A stretch of DNA of 64,000 nucleotides from Panagrolaimus kolymaensis (lineage: Eukaryota; Nematoda; Chromadorea; Rhabditida; Panagrolaimidae), in the NCBI GenBank assembly GCA_028622995.1, contig JAJQJQ010000012.1, positions 682,001 through 746,000 on the forward strand. The letters run 5' to 3'. The notes under the pieces are model-generated. The model was given only the letters and a program-made list of their open reading frames with translations. It made no database searches and was not told the origin of the DNA. The position numbers and the translations under genes are program-made. How positions within the stretch are numbered: position 1 is the stretch's first letter; each line of letters starts with the position of its first letter. Below, piece by piece: positions 1 through 12,184 of the stretch.

Positions 1-927
1 GAATTTTCAAATACGCGCTTCTTTTGGCGAAATGCGTGCGAAACCTCTTATTCCGAATGATGAGCATGCACCAAAAAATGCAGCGATGAAATAGTATATT
101 GCTACCGTAGCTCTCTCTCTTTATCTATATCTAGCTTACTTTTCTTGGTAAGATAGCCATTTATTTGAAGTTTATAAGGAAGGAAGCCATGATCGTCGAA
201 GAAAATGTTTGATTGAATTGGCAAAAATAATAATCTCAAAAAACCTAGAACACTGACTTGCGCAAACCATTTACACTTTTTTCTTACGTTGTGTTCGTTA
301 AAAATAGTGTAAAAAAGATTTCAATAACCTTTGTTTTCTAAAAACAAATGATGGAAAGATGCTTTTAATAGCAAAAAAAAAACAACACATTGCTGCTGCG
401 CAAAATATTAAACTTTTGATATTTAAGAAAAGCAAAAAGGTCAAAAATCATCACAATAAATGGGGCATAAATCAAAATAAAACATTTTAAAAAATAGCAA
501 CGGCTTTTCCAATGGTTTCCATCTTCCAAACGAATCATATCGCACGAAGGTTCGTTGATTTAAATTAAATTTTTATTAATTCATAGTTTAAACCCTTTAT
601 TTAGGAATTTGTTTTTCCGCTTCTCTCATATCCGGCTGATCCATGTTTATTTTCTCACATAATCATGCTTACACATTTTATTGGCAAGTTTCAACTTCAA
701 ATTTTTTTATAAACCACTCATTGATCAAAATGAAGCAATTATTTAACTATTTTCGAGTTATTGAAGTTATATGAAAACCAGGAAATAACTTTGATGAGAT
801 TACACTGTATAAACTAAGAGCATTCCGAAACAACAATTTTATAATACAAGATTAAAAAACAAAATAAAAAAAAACAATAATATGGTACAAACAAAAAGTA
901 CAAGGACTTTACAAAACAAGAAGAGCT
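1..927. other. Intergenic, no gene seen
   Basis: AT-rich sequence with poly-A/T runs and stop codons in all frames. It lies beyond the 3' end of the dynamin-related gene. I see no convincing coding exon, tRNA or repeat unit. Confidence 0.6.
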
Positions 928-3295
928 TTATAAATAGGAAATATCACGAATTTCACTGATGACATCATTTGCCTTGTTTAAAGCTTGCAACATTTCAGTT
1001 GTCTGTTTTCGCTGAAGAGCCATGAATTTATTTTCAGCAAGAAGTTCATCGATATCGATATCTTTAGCATTGTAGAGTTTTTGAAGAAGTTCAGTATGAA
1101 GCTCGTCTCGAACATAATTTACAAGATTTTTCATTACAGCTTTTGGAACCATATCTTCAATGGATTTTCGAGTGATGTTAAAGTAGCGAGTTACCATTTT
1201 CTCTGAAAATTAACTTGATAATTATAAACAAAGTAAAGAATAAAAGATTTACCAACGTCACCAGCTTCATTTTTTTCCTTTTCAGTTAAAACAGCAAATC
1301 GGCACTTGCGAAAACCTTCAGTTGCATCAGGATCATTAATATCCATTAATTCCATAGAATGATTGAGCGAATCATCATCTTCTTCTTCATCTTCATGAGC
1401 GATTCCATTAGGAAGTTTTGGAAGATAAGCCAAATCATTATCCTCATCTGATTCATCTTGATCAAATTCAGGGTGCTTTGTATTAATGTAAGCAAGTTGC
1501 ATATCAATAAGATCTTCGACCGATTCTTTTGTAAGAAGAATTCTAGAGTTGAGGAGGTTTGAGACGATGTCGTTAATACGATCATAAACACGAGGAAATC
1601 TTTTCTTTTCAAAAGAAGTTTCAGCTCCACAATGTGTGACGATTCGTTTAAGTTCAACATGGACAAAATCAACACACTTTAAAGAAGGTTCCTTCATAGT
1701 CGAAATTTGTTCTTTAACGAGAAGTTCGAAACTGTTTTGAGGAATAAACAATGGTGCCCTAGGTCCCTAAAAAGTTAGAATAAGTTTAAGATTAAGACAT
1801 AAAAGAACATACAGAAGCATTATGAATAGCTGTAAGGATTTCACGAGGGGTTAAACCACCAGTAGGATCGATTTCTTCCAATATACGATGAAAAACAAAA
1901 TGGAAAATATGCGCAATGCAAGCACCGCCACGTCTAAAAAAAAGTGAAAGAGTGAAAACCATTAAAAAAAACAGTAACTTACAATTCTTCAACTTCTAAT
2001 TTCTTCGAATTTCCTTCAATAGCAGAAGTATAAGCAAGTGAAAAGTTTTTAATGATATCCAATAAAGCTTTTTGTTTATCAATAACAGGTTTTCCACATG
2101 ATGATAAAACTGCTTTATTATCAGTGATCAGCTTATTGACACGACGCTTCAAGTCAGGTAAACAATCACAAATATGTTGCATCAAAATCTAAAATTTGCT
2201 TTCAATTAGAAGTCAAAAAGTTAATAAACTACCTTATTCAAAGAATGAGCCAAAAAGGGGATACCATTTTTGTCTGCAACAGTAGGATAATTCATTCTTA
2301 AAAATTCGCTTTCATCTTTTAAGCATTCTTCGATAGTTTTATTATTATTGATATCAGCTTGTGAACGATTTACAGCTCCAATAATTCCTAGCTTTACAGG
2401 GATTACACTTCCAGTAAGAACTTCCATTGCATCAGTACCTTGGTCCATTAAATCAAGCTTGGTAAGAACGCATAGAGTTCGGTCACCGTTTTTGTCAACT
2501 TTCCGAGCAAGCTTTAAAGATTCGGATGTAGCAAAGTCTTGATTGGCTGGTGTAACAGCAAGAATAATGCAATTTGGATTGTTGATATATTTCAAAACCA
2601 TATCACGAATTTGATTCTAAAAAACGAAGCTATAATAAAGTAAAAAAGAAAATCAACAAACTTCAATATCAGCAGGTTGATCACCAACAGGAACTTTCGT
2701 GATGCCAGGAAGATCAACAAGCGATAAAGTAACAACTTTAGAAGAAAACATCTTCATGATGATCGGAATGTTTGAAATACCCTGAAATAAATTATAAAAA
2801 GAATATCAAATAGCCAGAAAGAGACAAACCTTGTTAGTTCCGGTTAAGCGTTCAGTTTCAGCTGCAATTTCATCGCGAACAGCTTCAAAATCGTCGAAAA
2901 TTTCATCACGATGATCAAAGGTAACCCAATCGCTATTTTCACATCCTAAAATTTTAAAATCATCTAAAGGTATTAATTGATATGAAGAAAAAACATACGA
3001 TTATCAAATTGTCGCTTTGGATCATCCAAAGGAGTATAGTTCAAATGAAGCAAAAGCGGGCGACGAGTTACGATTCCATTTCCACGAGGCAAAAAATCTC
3101 GACCAACGATGCCTTCGATGACAGAGCTTTTTCCAGTTGACTGAAAAATGATAAAAATAAAAAATGATTTTGCTTTAAAATAATTACTTGACAACCAACA
3201 ACTGCGATTTGAGGAAGTAGAATTTGATCTTCATGAGCACCAACGGTGGCAAACACATCTTGTAGCTTGCTAATAACAGGAATAAGAGTATCCAT
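928..3295 (-). CDS. drp-1: Dynamin-related protein 1 (mitochondrial/peroxisomal fission GTPase)
   Basis: Nine exons read in frame on the minus strand: 3295-3188, 3140-2999, 2945-2830, 2781-2662, 2616-2233, 2188-1983, 1933-1813, 1766-1253 and 1202-928, giving 661 aa. The start [15 protein letters not shown] is the DRP1-type N-terminus. The P-loop GCQSTGKSS is split by intron 1. [14 protein letters not shown] (G3) and [16 protein letters not shown] (G4) follow, then the middle/stalk region ([20 protein letters not shown]) and a C-terminal GTPase effector domain (VKYF-like [19 protein letters not shown]). There is no PH or proline-rich domain, which separates it from classical dynamin. Known family role: DRP1 assembles around mitochondria and peroxisomes and constricts them. 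An acidic low-complexity stretch (EDEEEDDD) sits in the variable insert before the GED. The residue after G in the P-loop is Cys where many DRP1 proteins have Thr. Confidence 0.95.
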
Positions 3296-4272
3296 TTCGA
3301 GTTATCTAAAAATGATGCAATTATTAAAACGGTAAGCAATAAAGTTATTTTTCCCAAAAAACGCGTAAGTTAATCAAAAATTATTTAAACACGGATGATA
3401 GATGGATGGATGATGATAAGTTGAAAAAACAGTTTTTAAAAAAAGCAGCAATATGTTAATTCGTAAAATTATGAACCTACAGTAACTCCCGCTCAACCAC
3501 TTTTCTTGCTAAGAAACAAATCGGTATTGAAAAATGTTTTTAAACGGAAGCATTTTAGATTATTTTTCAGTAATTTTTTGGATATTGTTCTAATAATAAT
3601 TTTCATATCAATTTGCTCTTTTCTCGAAAATAAATAGACCCTGAAAATGGTAATTTCTTTACATTCAAATTATCTTCAACATTAAGATACTGTTGTCAAA
3701 AGGAGTTTCTCAAACCACACAAAAAAATCTCCAATTTTGTCTTATTTAAAAACACACAATATTAATGAAATAAAAAATTCAGAACAATCGCCGATATAAA
3801 AATCTTTGATGAATTTTTGGCAACAGAAATGCCTAAAAATGTTAGCATTCGGTATTTGCGCAACAAAAATTTTTTTGTCGCTTTTGCCATGTTGATGATC
3901 AGAATTACCGTGTAAACATATTTCATCAGCTTTTGTTTCAAGACACAAAAAGAAAAAAAAAGCTTTCGAAAATAACATTTTTTTGCACAAAATATTAAAC
4001 TTTTGGTATGAATAAAAAAAGTATGTAAAAATCATCAAAGAAAAAAGGAGAAAGTAAAAACCTAAAATACATACTTTATTTTTACAAACTTTTAAAAGAT
4101 TAACGTAATTCACAAAGTTAGCTCTTGAACCAGATAAACTTATATTTATGCTTACAAAAGTTAGATTATTTTATAACTTGAATTATTTTTCAGAAGTTTA
4201 ATTTTTTTTAAAGAGAATTTATTTAAATGAGAAGAGTATTGGCATTAATATTTTTAGAGGCGGTTAAAAAAT
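3296..4272. other. Intergenic, likely drp-1 upstream region
   Basis: No supported gene. A 123-codon open frame on the minus strand at 3742-4113 is hydrophobic and poly-F/K rich and looks like chance in AT-rich DNA. Confidence 0.5.
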
Positions 4273-4621
4273 TTATGTATAAATAATATAATATGGATAT
4301 CCACCATAACCATATCGACCAATTCCTCCACCTAAATATTGTCCACGGTATCCAGCATAACTGTATCTTCGAATGGGGCCACGCCAATCACGAGAATAAA
4401 CTCCGCCGCCACCATATCCTCTATTACCATATCCACCATAACTTTGATATAATCTTCCATATGGCCGATAATCCTTTGCCAATCCTGAATTAAAACCATA
4501 TCCATATGTTCTGGCTTCAACTAAAAAAACAACAAAGCATTAATTTGTTTACAAAAATTTGAAACAAACCATTTAAAATTAAAATTAAAGCAACAAAGAA
4601 GGGAATTAACAGCAGCTTCAT
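4273..4621 (-). CDS. Small secreted Gly/Tyr-rich peptide precursor
   Basis: Two exons, 4621-4570 and 4520-4273, give 99 aa. Exon 1 encodes a clear signal peptide (MKLLLIPFFVALILIL), with predicted cleavage near NGVEA. The mature part is almost entirely Gly, Tyr, Arg and Ser in irregular GYGG/YGRY repeats, with a central RGPIRRYSY and a C-terminal PYYIIYT. The first exon is only 52 nt, so the gene is easily missed. Gly/Tyr-rich secreted peptides in nematodes include cuticle-associated proteins and the YGGWG/caenacin antimicrobial peptides; which class this belongs to is not determinable here. The dibasic RR could be a processing site (inference). Confidence 0.75.
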
Positions 4622-5087
4622 TTTAATCAAAACTTTATTAATGAATTATGGCCAAAAAGGATTTTTTCTCGAAGTCATTCTAAACCTTTTTTGTTCCATC
4701 ACATATAGCAAGAAGATATCCTTCCCGTCAACAGGTTTTACATTATGATGCAACGGGAAGTTGATAAAAAAACGAGCTAATAAATACATACGTTCTCGAT
4801 TTTGGATGCAAATCAAAGAAGAAGGAAAAAAACAATACTTCAAAATTGTGAAAACACGTTTTTGTTGAGGCTTTCTTTAGAAAAGAATTTAGACAATATT
4901 TTATTGGAAACATAAATCAAGAATAAATTAAAAAAAAACATAAATAAAGAATACATAAAAAATAATGTAGCTTGAAATAACCAAAAATACAGTGAAAACC
5001 AAATTAAATAAATTACACACGATCTTCTTTTTTATTTACATTTCATCCTTTCTCGTTCTCTCACAAACACAAATGCTTTAGATTGGT
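4622..5087. other. Intergenic between Gly/Tyr peptide and Rab gene
   Basis: AT-rich with poly-A runs. It contains the 5' flank of the peptide gene and the 3' flank of the Rab gene. No additional gene is supported. Confidence 0.5.
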
Positions 5088-5892
5088 TTAAAGAAGTCCA
5101 CAACATCGTTGTTTATTTTTTCCATTTTTAGGTGAAGAATTTATTTGAATTACATCACTTACAGCATAACCTATTTCTTTTCTCTTTTTTTCTGCTTCCA
5201 CTCTTCTCAATTGTCGACATGATTCTTCAATTAATTTTTGAAATGCTATTTCAACATTGGTGCAATGTTTAGCTGAAGTTTCCATAAAAAAGAAACCTTT
5301 TTGACAAGCGAAGGCTTCAGCCTCTTCCGTGGGAACTTCTCTTTTGGAAGTTAAATCAATTTTATTTCCAATTAACATTACAACATATTGATTATCAATA
5401 AATTGTTGAGCCTAAAAATTAGTAAATGAGTTTTTGAAAATATCCTTAAAGAAAGAAAGGTGACAGGGTTTAAAAAAAAGAGACTGTTATGGCTCGCGCC
5501 CATAAACAAAGACTTCAAGCTAATAGTTTTATGAGCTTTGATTATGTCAAATTACAACAACAACAAAAAAGTTTGCTTACTTCTTCATACCATTTAGTAA
5601 TATTTTTAAATGATTCATATTTAGTTACATCATAAACGCAAGCAATAGCATTGGCACGACGATAAAATTGATTCACAACCACTCGAAATTTATCTTGTCC
5701 TGCTGTATCCCAAAATTGAACTTTTATTGGTTTTTCATCAACATCATAACTTCTCACAGAAAATTCAATTCCAATAGTATTTTGTTTTGAATTTAAATCA
5801 CCACCAAGAAATGAAGTAATTAACCAAGTTTTCCCAGAACCCGAATCTCCAATAACAATCGCTTTTAAAATAGCACACGAGCCATCAGCCAT
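5088..5892 (-). CDS. Rab family small GTPase
   Basis: Exons 5892-5581 and 5411-5088 give 211 aa. Start MADGSCAILKAIVIGDSG was chosen because upstream in-frame sequence is poly-F/K and looks like 5' UTR. P-loop GDSGSGKTW, switch I/effector region TIGIEF, switch II WDTAGQDKFR with the catalytic Gln retained, G4 GNKIDL and G5 ETSAK are all present, so it should bind and hydrolyse GTP. The C-terminus KQRCCGLL is a CCXXX prenylation motif. Family role: membrane recruitment and vesicle traffic. The switch II sequence is QDKFR instead of the common QERFR and the P-loop ends GKT, so the subfamily is not assigned; Rab4/11/14-like exocytic or endocytic types are possible. Confidence 0.88.
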
Positions 5893-6809
5893 AATTTCTT
5901 TCTTTTCTTTTTTTGTCGCTTTCGAAAACAGCTGAATGAAGAATGAATCAGCAGCGATGGTGATGAAAAAAAAATATTTGAAGAAAAGCAAACTTCTTTT
6001 TTATTAGTTAAATCAATGATAACAGCGACGATGACCAAATAAAAAAATATATATGAAAGAAAGTGTGGGTGCTGCACCTCACTTCTTTAGCAGCCAAAGA
6101 CGTCAATAGTTTCGATTTAATATTTTTTATATTTTTGAGTGTAATCTTCCGCTGCTACCCACAAAAAAAAATGAGCGAGGTCATTTTACAAAAAACAATC
6201 TAAGAAAAAAAGCGCCATTGCGCAGCAGCAGCAACAACAGCCAAAAAAAATGCATCCGTTGTAAAAATAAAGAAAGACATTTTTTAAGATGGAAATGTTA
6301 GTCATAGCGAGCACGAACAAGGTTGAAAGGTCAATACTAAACACTTTTTTTTGAGAAAGGTATGCTTTGAATAGAACATTTGAAGACGGAAATAAAAATA
6401 ATAATCAATTTCTTTATTTCCTTAAATGATTCAGCCAGCCAAAAGTCTAGATAGTGAAGTTAGGGTGAAGATTTATTTCTCAAAGCATTTTTTTGCCATT
6501 TTCATAGTATGTATACGACTATTTATCATTTTGCTACAAAACTCAAATTTAAACTTTATCATAAAAAAATTTGCAGCCACCCAAAATCAGATGTTTAAAA
6601 ATAAATATACTCTTCTTTTTTTTTGTACGTTTGATCAATCTAAGTAAACAATAATAAATGATAAAACTATATATTACCTTGAAGTTGTTATTTGCTCAAG
6701 AAGCATCACACGTACTACATTTCTCTTTTAATTTTTTATGCTTATAAATACAAAAAATATAAAATAAAAGCGGGCATTTTCCCTTTTCAAAGACTTTATA
6801 CCTGAAGTT
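5893..6809. other. Intergenic between divergent Rab and defensin genes
   Basis: AT-rich, with poly-T tracts and a CAGCAGCAGCAACAA run near 6223. This probably holds the promoters of the Rab gene (minus) and the ABF-like gene (plus). A 73-codon frame at 6426-6647 lacks any recognisable feature. Confidence 0.5.
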
Positions 6810-7112
6810 ATGAAGCATCAAATTTTCTTTATTTCTATATTTTTTATTTGCATATTTTTATATTTTATTGAAGCAAGTGAAAAAGTTTTTAATACTCAAT
6901 GCGCTAAAATGGATGATCATATTGAAGGGAAAATGGCTTCATCCAATTGCAATAAAGTTTGCAAAAATGAGGTACGTAAATTCTTTTAGCCGTCTTTTTT
7001 TTAAATTTATAAACTTTTGAAGAAATGCCACAGTGGAAAATGCAAGAAAATCATTAATATTACTGGAAGATTAATGCCTCGATGTGTTTGTCAACGATGT
7101 CGAAAATTATGA
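6810..7112 (+). CDS. ABF-like defensin (CS-alpha-beta antimicrobial peptide) precursor
   Basis: Two small exons, 6810-6971 and 7023-7112, joined in phase 0, give 83 aa. Residues 1-22 are a hydrophobic signal peptide ending IEA. The mature peptide begins about ASEKVFNTQC and has eight cysteines spaced C-x15-C-x3-C-x4-C-x4-C-x13-C-x1-C-x2-C. The CxxxC and CxC pair is the CS-alpha-beta signature. The eight-Cys arrangement, with CAKMD at the first Cys and CVCQRC near the end, matches the nematode ABF antibacterial-factor family apart from a longer loop before CxC. The peptide is Lys/Arg rich, as expected for a membrane-active antimicrobial. Known family role: secreted, antibacterial, pharynx or gut expression. 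The intron is 51 bp with acceptor TTTTGAAG, weaker than the usual TTTTCAG; an alternative acceptor 'ttcttttag' gives an immediate stop and loses five Cys. AATAAA signals follow the stop. Confidence 0.82.
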
Positions 7113-7855
7113 AAACTAAATTGTTCCGGAATAAATAATTCTTAATATTTTTTTTATATGATAAAATTAAGCTATGTCGCTTTCTTAAAAATAAAAATAA
7201 ACAATACTATAGTTTGTTCTTTTTTGAAGTGATGTATTGGTTGGGAAGAAATTATGTCACTAAATGAAATTCTCGAAAACATGTAATCTCTCTCACTTTT
7301 TCATTTCGAACCATATTGAAAACATATTTTTATAACTTTTAATTAAAAGCTTCATATTGTTAGTTTTTTTATTATTTCAAATACGAGCAATTATCAAATT
7401 GATTATGAATTTCCATTGTCAAAATTTTGAACAATAAAAATTCGATTCTTTGCAATTGAATTTTTAATTCAAGCCAAAAATTAGACTCACTTTTTGTTAG
7501 GACTTTTAGTTCCACGTTAATTACTATTTTCTTGTGTTCACAAAATGTCATTAATACGAGTATTCTGCTGAATCAACAACATGAATAGGAGAGAATTCTT
7601 TCTCTCATTCTTAAAATTATCATCCAAAAAAGCCTACCTTTAACTCAGATTTTTCTCGAAAGAAAGAAGGACACGATTAGCGTTAATCCTTTGAATGTTT
7701 CCTTTTCATTGTCATTTTTTGATAAGAAAAAAATCATGCTTACGGGAGGCTTAAAAGAAGAAGAATGTAGTTGAAAGCTCTTCACTTTTTTCATTTTAAC
7801 CTTTAACAATTTTTTGTTTCAAACAAGAAAAGAAAAGGAAAAAATCTCCGTCAAA
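7113..7855. other. Intergenic between defensin and lipase 1
   Basis: AT-rich with no supported gene; presumed lipase promoter near 7750-7850. Confidence 0.5.
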
Positions 7856-8963
7856 ATGAATGGCTATGGCTTGATTATTTTGATGGCAGCATTGATTCCA
7901 TGCGCCGTTTTCGGTGCCTTCGCCGACAATACTGCCAGGAATAAAATGATGCCCATGGCTGCTGCAGCTTATAGTGATCAACCCAGTGTTTGCATTGGAA
8001 ACATCTTCCCTAATGGTACAGTAAGTTTTGTTTTTTTGAAGTTAAAATTAAAACTCGCATTTGTTTGTCTGAAAGCATTCTTTTTTTCTTTTGATTTAAT
8101 TGGCACTTCTTAAACCTTTACAACTTCCATTTTTATTTATAGCTTTTCCGTCAACTCACATTCAAATGTGATGCATTTGAAAAGGATCATTGCTCTGGAT
8201 TCACTGCAGTTAGTCACAGCGATAAAGCCATAATTATTTCATTCCGTGGCACTCAAGGCTTTATTCAACTTGTCACCGAATCAGCTGAAGCAGTATTCGC
8301 AAATAAAACAAGTTTCATTACTGGTGGTTTAGTTTCTGAATATTTCTTTAATGGATTTAATGATGTTTGGACCAATGGAATGAAGGATGATATTTTAACT
8401 TTGAAGAATAAATATCCTGATTATGATTTTTGGTTTACTGGACATTCGCTTGGTGGAGCTATGGCTTCACTTGCTGCAGCTACAGTGGTCAAACTTGGAA
8501 TTAAACCCGCTTCCAATATTGTCTTATACACATTTGGTCAACCTCGAACTGGTGATAAAACTTTTGCTACAGCTCATGATGCTTTAGTAAGACCTTCCAC
8601 TAGCATGTTCCAATCATAAATGTTTTTGAACTTTAGGGAATGACCCAATATCGTGTTACTCATCATAAAGATTTAGTCGCACATGTTCCACCAAAAGATT
8701 TTGAAGGTTATTTTCATCATGAAGCAGAAGTATGGTATCAAAAAGATATGAATGTTGGAGATTCATTTGTTGAATGTGATACCAATGATGAAGATGATAA
8801 TTGCAGTGATGGCCAATTGATTACTCTCAGCATCGATGATCATCTTCATTACTTCTCGAGAAGTGTAAGCGGATTTGGCAATGATGGATGTATTGGAGCT
8901 TTCAAAGTCATTCGCGATATGCAAGGCCATATTGACAAATCGGTTGAAGTTATCAGTCATTAA
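7856..8963 (+). CDS. Secreted class 3 lipase, copy 1
   Basis: Three exons, 7856-8020, 8143-8586 and 8637-8963, give 311 aa. Signal peptide MNGYGLIILMAALIPCAVFG. The alpha/beta-hydrolase core (Lipase_3 family) has IIISFRGTQ (oxyanion region), nucleophile elbow WFTGHSLGGAMAS with Ser about 157, Asp in HKDLVAHVPP, and His in YFHHEAEVWY. A cysteine-containing acidic tail VECDTNDEDDNCSDG follows. Family role: hydrolysis of triacylglycerol or other esters, here in a secreted form. It is the first of three paralogues (with those at 12575-13610 and 15817-16970). It lacks the last intron found in the other two and has a different C-terminus. AATAAA lies at 8983. Confidence 0.92.
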
Positions 8964-9129
8964 ACGTTCAAAATTGTTTAAAAATAAAGCCTAAAAAATT
9001 ATCTTAAAACAAAATAAAACACTCTCGAATGCACTCGTAATTCAAAAAAGAAATTAGGTAAAATCTTTTTATTACAAAACCAACAATAAATAACAAAAGA
9101 AAACTAAAACACAAATTTAAAATAACATT

Positions 9130-9957
9130 TTATTCAGCATCTTCAGAATCAGATGCTTCAGGTTTCGGGATCGGAATATAACGTGCTGTTCTATCTTCAC
9201 GGTAAACCTTTTTCATAATACTATCGAAAATTGATGGAGCCATTACTGCTAAACGATTATAGTCAGGTCCAGTATCATCAGCCTTTTCTTCATCAGGGAT
9301 CTAAAAAAGTTTAGAACCATGAAAAGGTTAAAAAAACAAAAAAAAACATACATCTTTGTGAATTTCTTTAAGATCTAAAAGATCTAACAGAGAAGTAAGC
9401 ATATAAGATTTAAGAATCCAAAGGTCGTCTTCATTGATAATATTTAAACGTAAAGTTGAACGAATTGGATGCCAATAAGGTCTACCAGTCAAATATTTCT
9501 TTTGTTCACATTTGATATCAATAATATAGGGATCCAATTGAAACATGTCCTTGAGAAAAATAATGCATTCCATAGAAAAGATTCTACATACGATGAGAAT
9601 CTTTGTGTTTTGAGGAAGACGATGTACAGCAAGCCTGAAAAATGAAAATAAAAAGCTCTATAAAAATATAAAAGAATCTTACCGTAAAGGATAAATTGGA
9701 TCCATATTGAATGAATCGTTTAATTTTTCAAGATCAGGAGAATTTTCGGCGATCAAAACATCATTTTTCCATTGAGAAAAAGGATCACAATAAGCGATAT
9801 TACGTTTTTTGTGTTGTTTTTTCAAAGTTTCATGAAATGATTTTGCGAAACGTTGGATATAATCTTCATGATTTCCAGTAAAACACATAATATGTCGTAA
9901 TCTGGGAATTTCATATTTCTCATTAACGGAGAAATCAGTTTGAACGTTCGATTCCAT
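9130..9957 (-). CDS. Uncharacterised conserved-looking protein, 242 aa
   Basis: Exons 9957-9683, 9634-9352 and 9300-9130 join in consistent frame. The protein starts MESNVQTDFSVNEKYEIPRL, has no signal peptide or clear membrane segment, and contains a basic stretch KKQHKKRN, a central PYWHPIRSTLRLNI and an acidic C-terminus (KPEASDSEDAE). Normal amino-acid composition and clean splice sites support a real gene. I do not recognise the family, so no function is assigned. It is convergent with lipase 1 (stop codons 166 bp apart) and divergent from lipin, sharing about 430 bp of upstream DNA. Confidence 0.75.
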
Positions 9958-10390
9958 TTTTATTGATTTTGATTGATTATTATTTCAACAGCAGCAGCTA
10001 TGATGAAAATTTGAAGTAAGCTTATTTGCTCCTACAAAAATCGGAGAAATTGACTCTACTGTATGACACAAGAAATCGTGTCGAGATTTTTTTTTCTACA
10101 GAGATCGAAAGTTTTTTTCACTAAAATTTTAGGGAAACACACAATTACATATTTGGATGCTTTTTTAATCATCAATAAAATAAAACAAAATAGGTAGTTT
10201 CTTCATTTTTATTCACTCCTTCATATTCGTGTTCCTCTCCTCAAAAAATTTTTGCGTTGAAGTTTTCATTAATTTGCATTATTATTTTCTGTTCAATCCA
10301 TTCGCATTAATTATCGCTTCATTCATTTAATCATAGTAAATTTTAGAAAACAGCGGCATAATTGTAACTAACCGACCGGGAAGCAAAAAC
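9958..10390. promoter_or_regulatory. Shared divergent promoter region
   Basis: This 433-bp gap separates the start codons of the 242-aa gene (minus) and lipin (plus). It must contain both 5' flanks. No specific site is identified. Confidence 0.4.
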
Positions 10391-12184
10391 ATGGACATTA
10401 TTTACTCATTAACCAACAACATCAAATACTTTTACAACAACATGAATCCAGCTACATTAACAGGTAATGGTTTTTTTTTCTCGGATAAATCCATCATATT
10501 TTTCTTTATTATTTTTAGGTGCTATTGATGTTATTGTGGTTGAACAACCTGATGGAAGCTTTCAATCCACGCCGTTTCATGTTAGATTTGGTAAATATGG
10601 TGTGTTCAACGTTCATGAAAAATATGTGGATATCATCATCAATAATGAAGAGACAAAACTCAAAATGAAATTGGCCGAAAATGGTATTGCTTATTTTGTA
10701 AAAGAAGTTGATGCTGTTGATGTTCCAGAATATTTGGCTACAAGCCCTCTACCAGGATCACCACTTCCTAAAAGTCCTGCTGCAAATGATCCACCTGATT
10801 CTCAACCTATTGCACAGCCAAGTCCAATGAATAAAGAAGAACATCAAAAATGTGGCATTCCTGATCAAAGCTTAGATCGTCATCCATCCACATCATCATC
10901 ATTAACTGGCTCAATATCTTCTCTTGATTCTGAAAGAAATCACAGCGATTCTGTTCCAGTATCACCCACATTGACACCATCTGACATTAAAAAGGCTGTT
11001 GAAAAGAAGACCGTAATTGAACTCGAAATGCTTGCTGGAACTAATCAAATGGATTCAAAGCCTAATACTCATCTTGGTCAAAAAGTGAAAGAACGTTTAA
11101 AAAGTGACAACTCCAGTTTGACCGAAGGCTATGTAAATGATGAAGAGCCTATTCCAATGAAACGAACTTCTTTTATCCGATCACTTAATTTATCAAGCGA
11201 TGAACTCAAAGCTCTTCATCTTCGATATGGTTCCAATGAAGCAAGATTCTCCATTACAACACATTTTCAAGGAACTTCATGGTGCATATGTCATATTTAT
11301 TTATTTAAATATTTTGAAAAGATTGTAATTTCTGATATTGATGGAACGATAACGAAATCAGATGTCCTTGGTCATGTTATCGCTGCTATTGGTGGACAAT
11401 GGGCTCATGCTGGTGTGGCTGAATTATATACTCGAATAAAAGATAATGGGTGAGTTATTCATTCGACATATATGATTTTTGCTTACCTGTATTTTCTTTT
11501 AGATATAGAATGGTTTATTTATCCTCAAGAGCTATTGGTCAATCACATTACACAAAGACTTACTTACAGTCTCTTGTTCAAGGCTCCAAAACTCTTCCTG
11601 ATGGTCCTGTGTTACTTTCACCGATGTCTGTGTTAATGGCATTCAGAAAGTGAGTTATCTTTTCTTTTTGTAAAACAATAATTCAGTAGTTTTTTAGAGA
11701 AGTCATTGAAAGAAGGCCAGAAGAATTCAAAATTGGATGCTTAACTGATTTGAAAAACCTCTTTCCTGTTAAAAATCCATTTTATGCAGGCTTTGGTAAT
11801 CGTGAAACTGATGTTCGATCTTATGCTGCTGTCGAAATCCCTCCTGAACGAATTTTAATTATCGATCCATCGGGTACTGTAAGACGTCCAGGTTCAAATG
11901 GTTTTTCAACAAGTTATCCAATGATGGCTATGGAAATGGTTGATTATCTCTTTCCACCTCTTCATTTATCATCTCGAACAACAACACTTAAAGAAGAAGG
12001 AAACAAGGTTGTCAAAAGTGATAAAATGCGCTCTAATTTTACTAAACCTGAAACATGTTCCACCTTTACTCATTGGAGAGCCACGCCAGCTGAAACTGTA
12101 ATAGCCGAAGATGAACTTGCTGCGTATGAAAGAAAAAGAAAAGAAATGGCTGAAAAGAACAAAAATGCATCAAAGAAGAAATAA
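10391..12184 (+). CDS. lpin-1: Lipin (phosphatidate phosphatase)
   Basis: Four exons, 10391-10463, 10519-11449, 11503-11649 and 11698-12184, give 545 aa. The N-LIP domain covers roughly residues 1-100 ([17 protein letters not shown], then [11 protein letters not shown]). A Ser/Pro-rich linker follows. The C-LIP/HAD catalytic domain starts near 260 ([13 protein letters not shown]) and carries the DxDxT motif [13 protein letters not shown] near residue 297, followed by [39 protein letters not shown] and [12 protein letters not shown]. The enzyme converts phosphatidate to diacylglycerol for triglyceride and phospholipid synthesis and, in worms, for nuclear envelope dynamics. At 545 aa it is shorter than typical animal lipins (about 800-900); the missing length is in the linker, and both catalytic halves look intact. 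The first exon is absent from a simple ORF scan. Confidence 0.93.

Noticed and set aside
3742..4113. 123-codon minus-strand frame
   Set aside because: Phe/Lys-rich, no motif, intergenic poly-T sequence.
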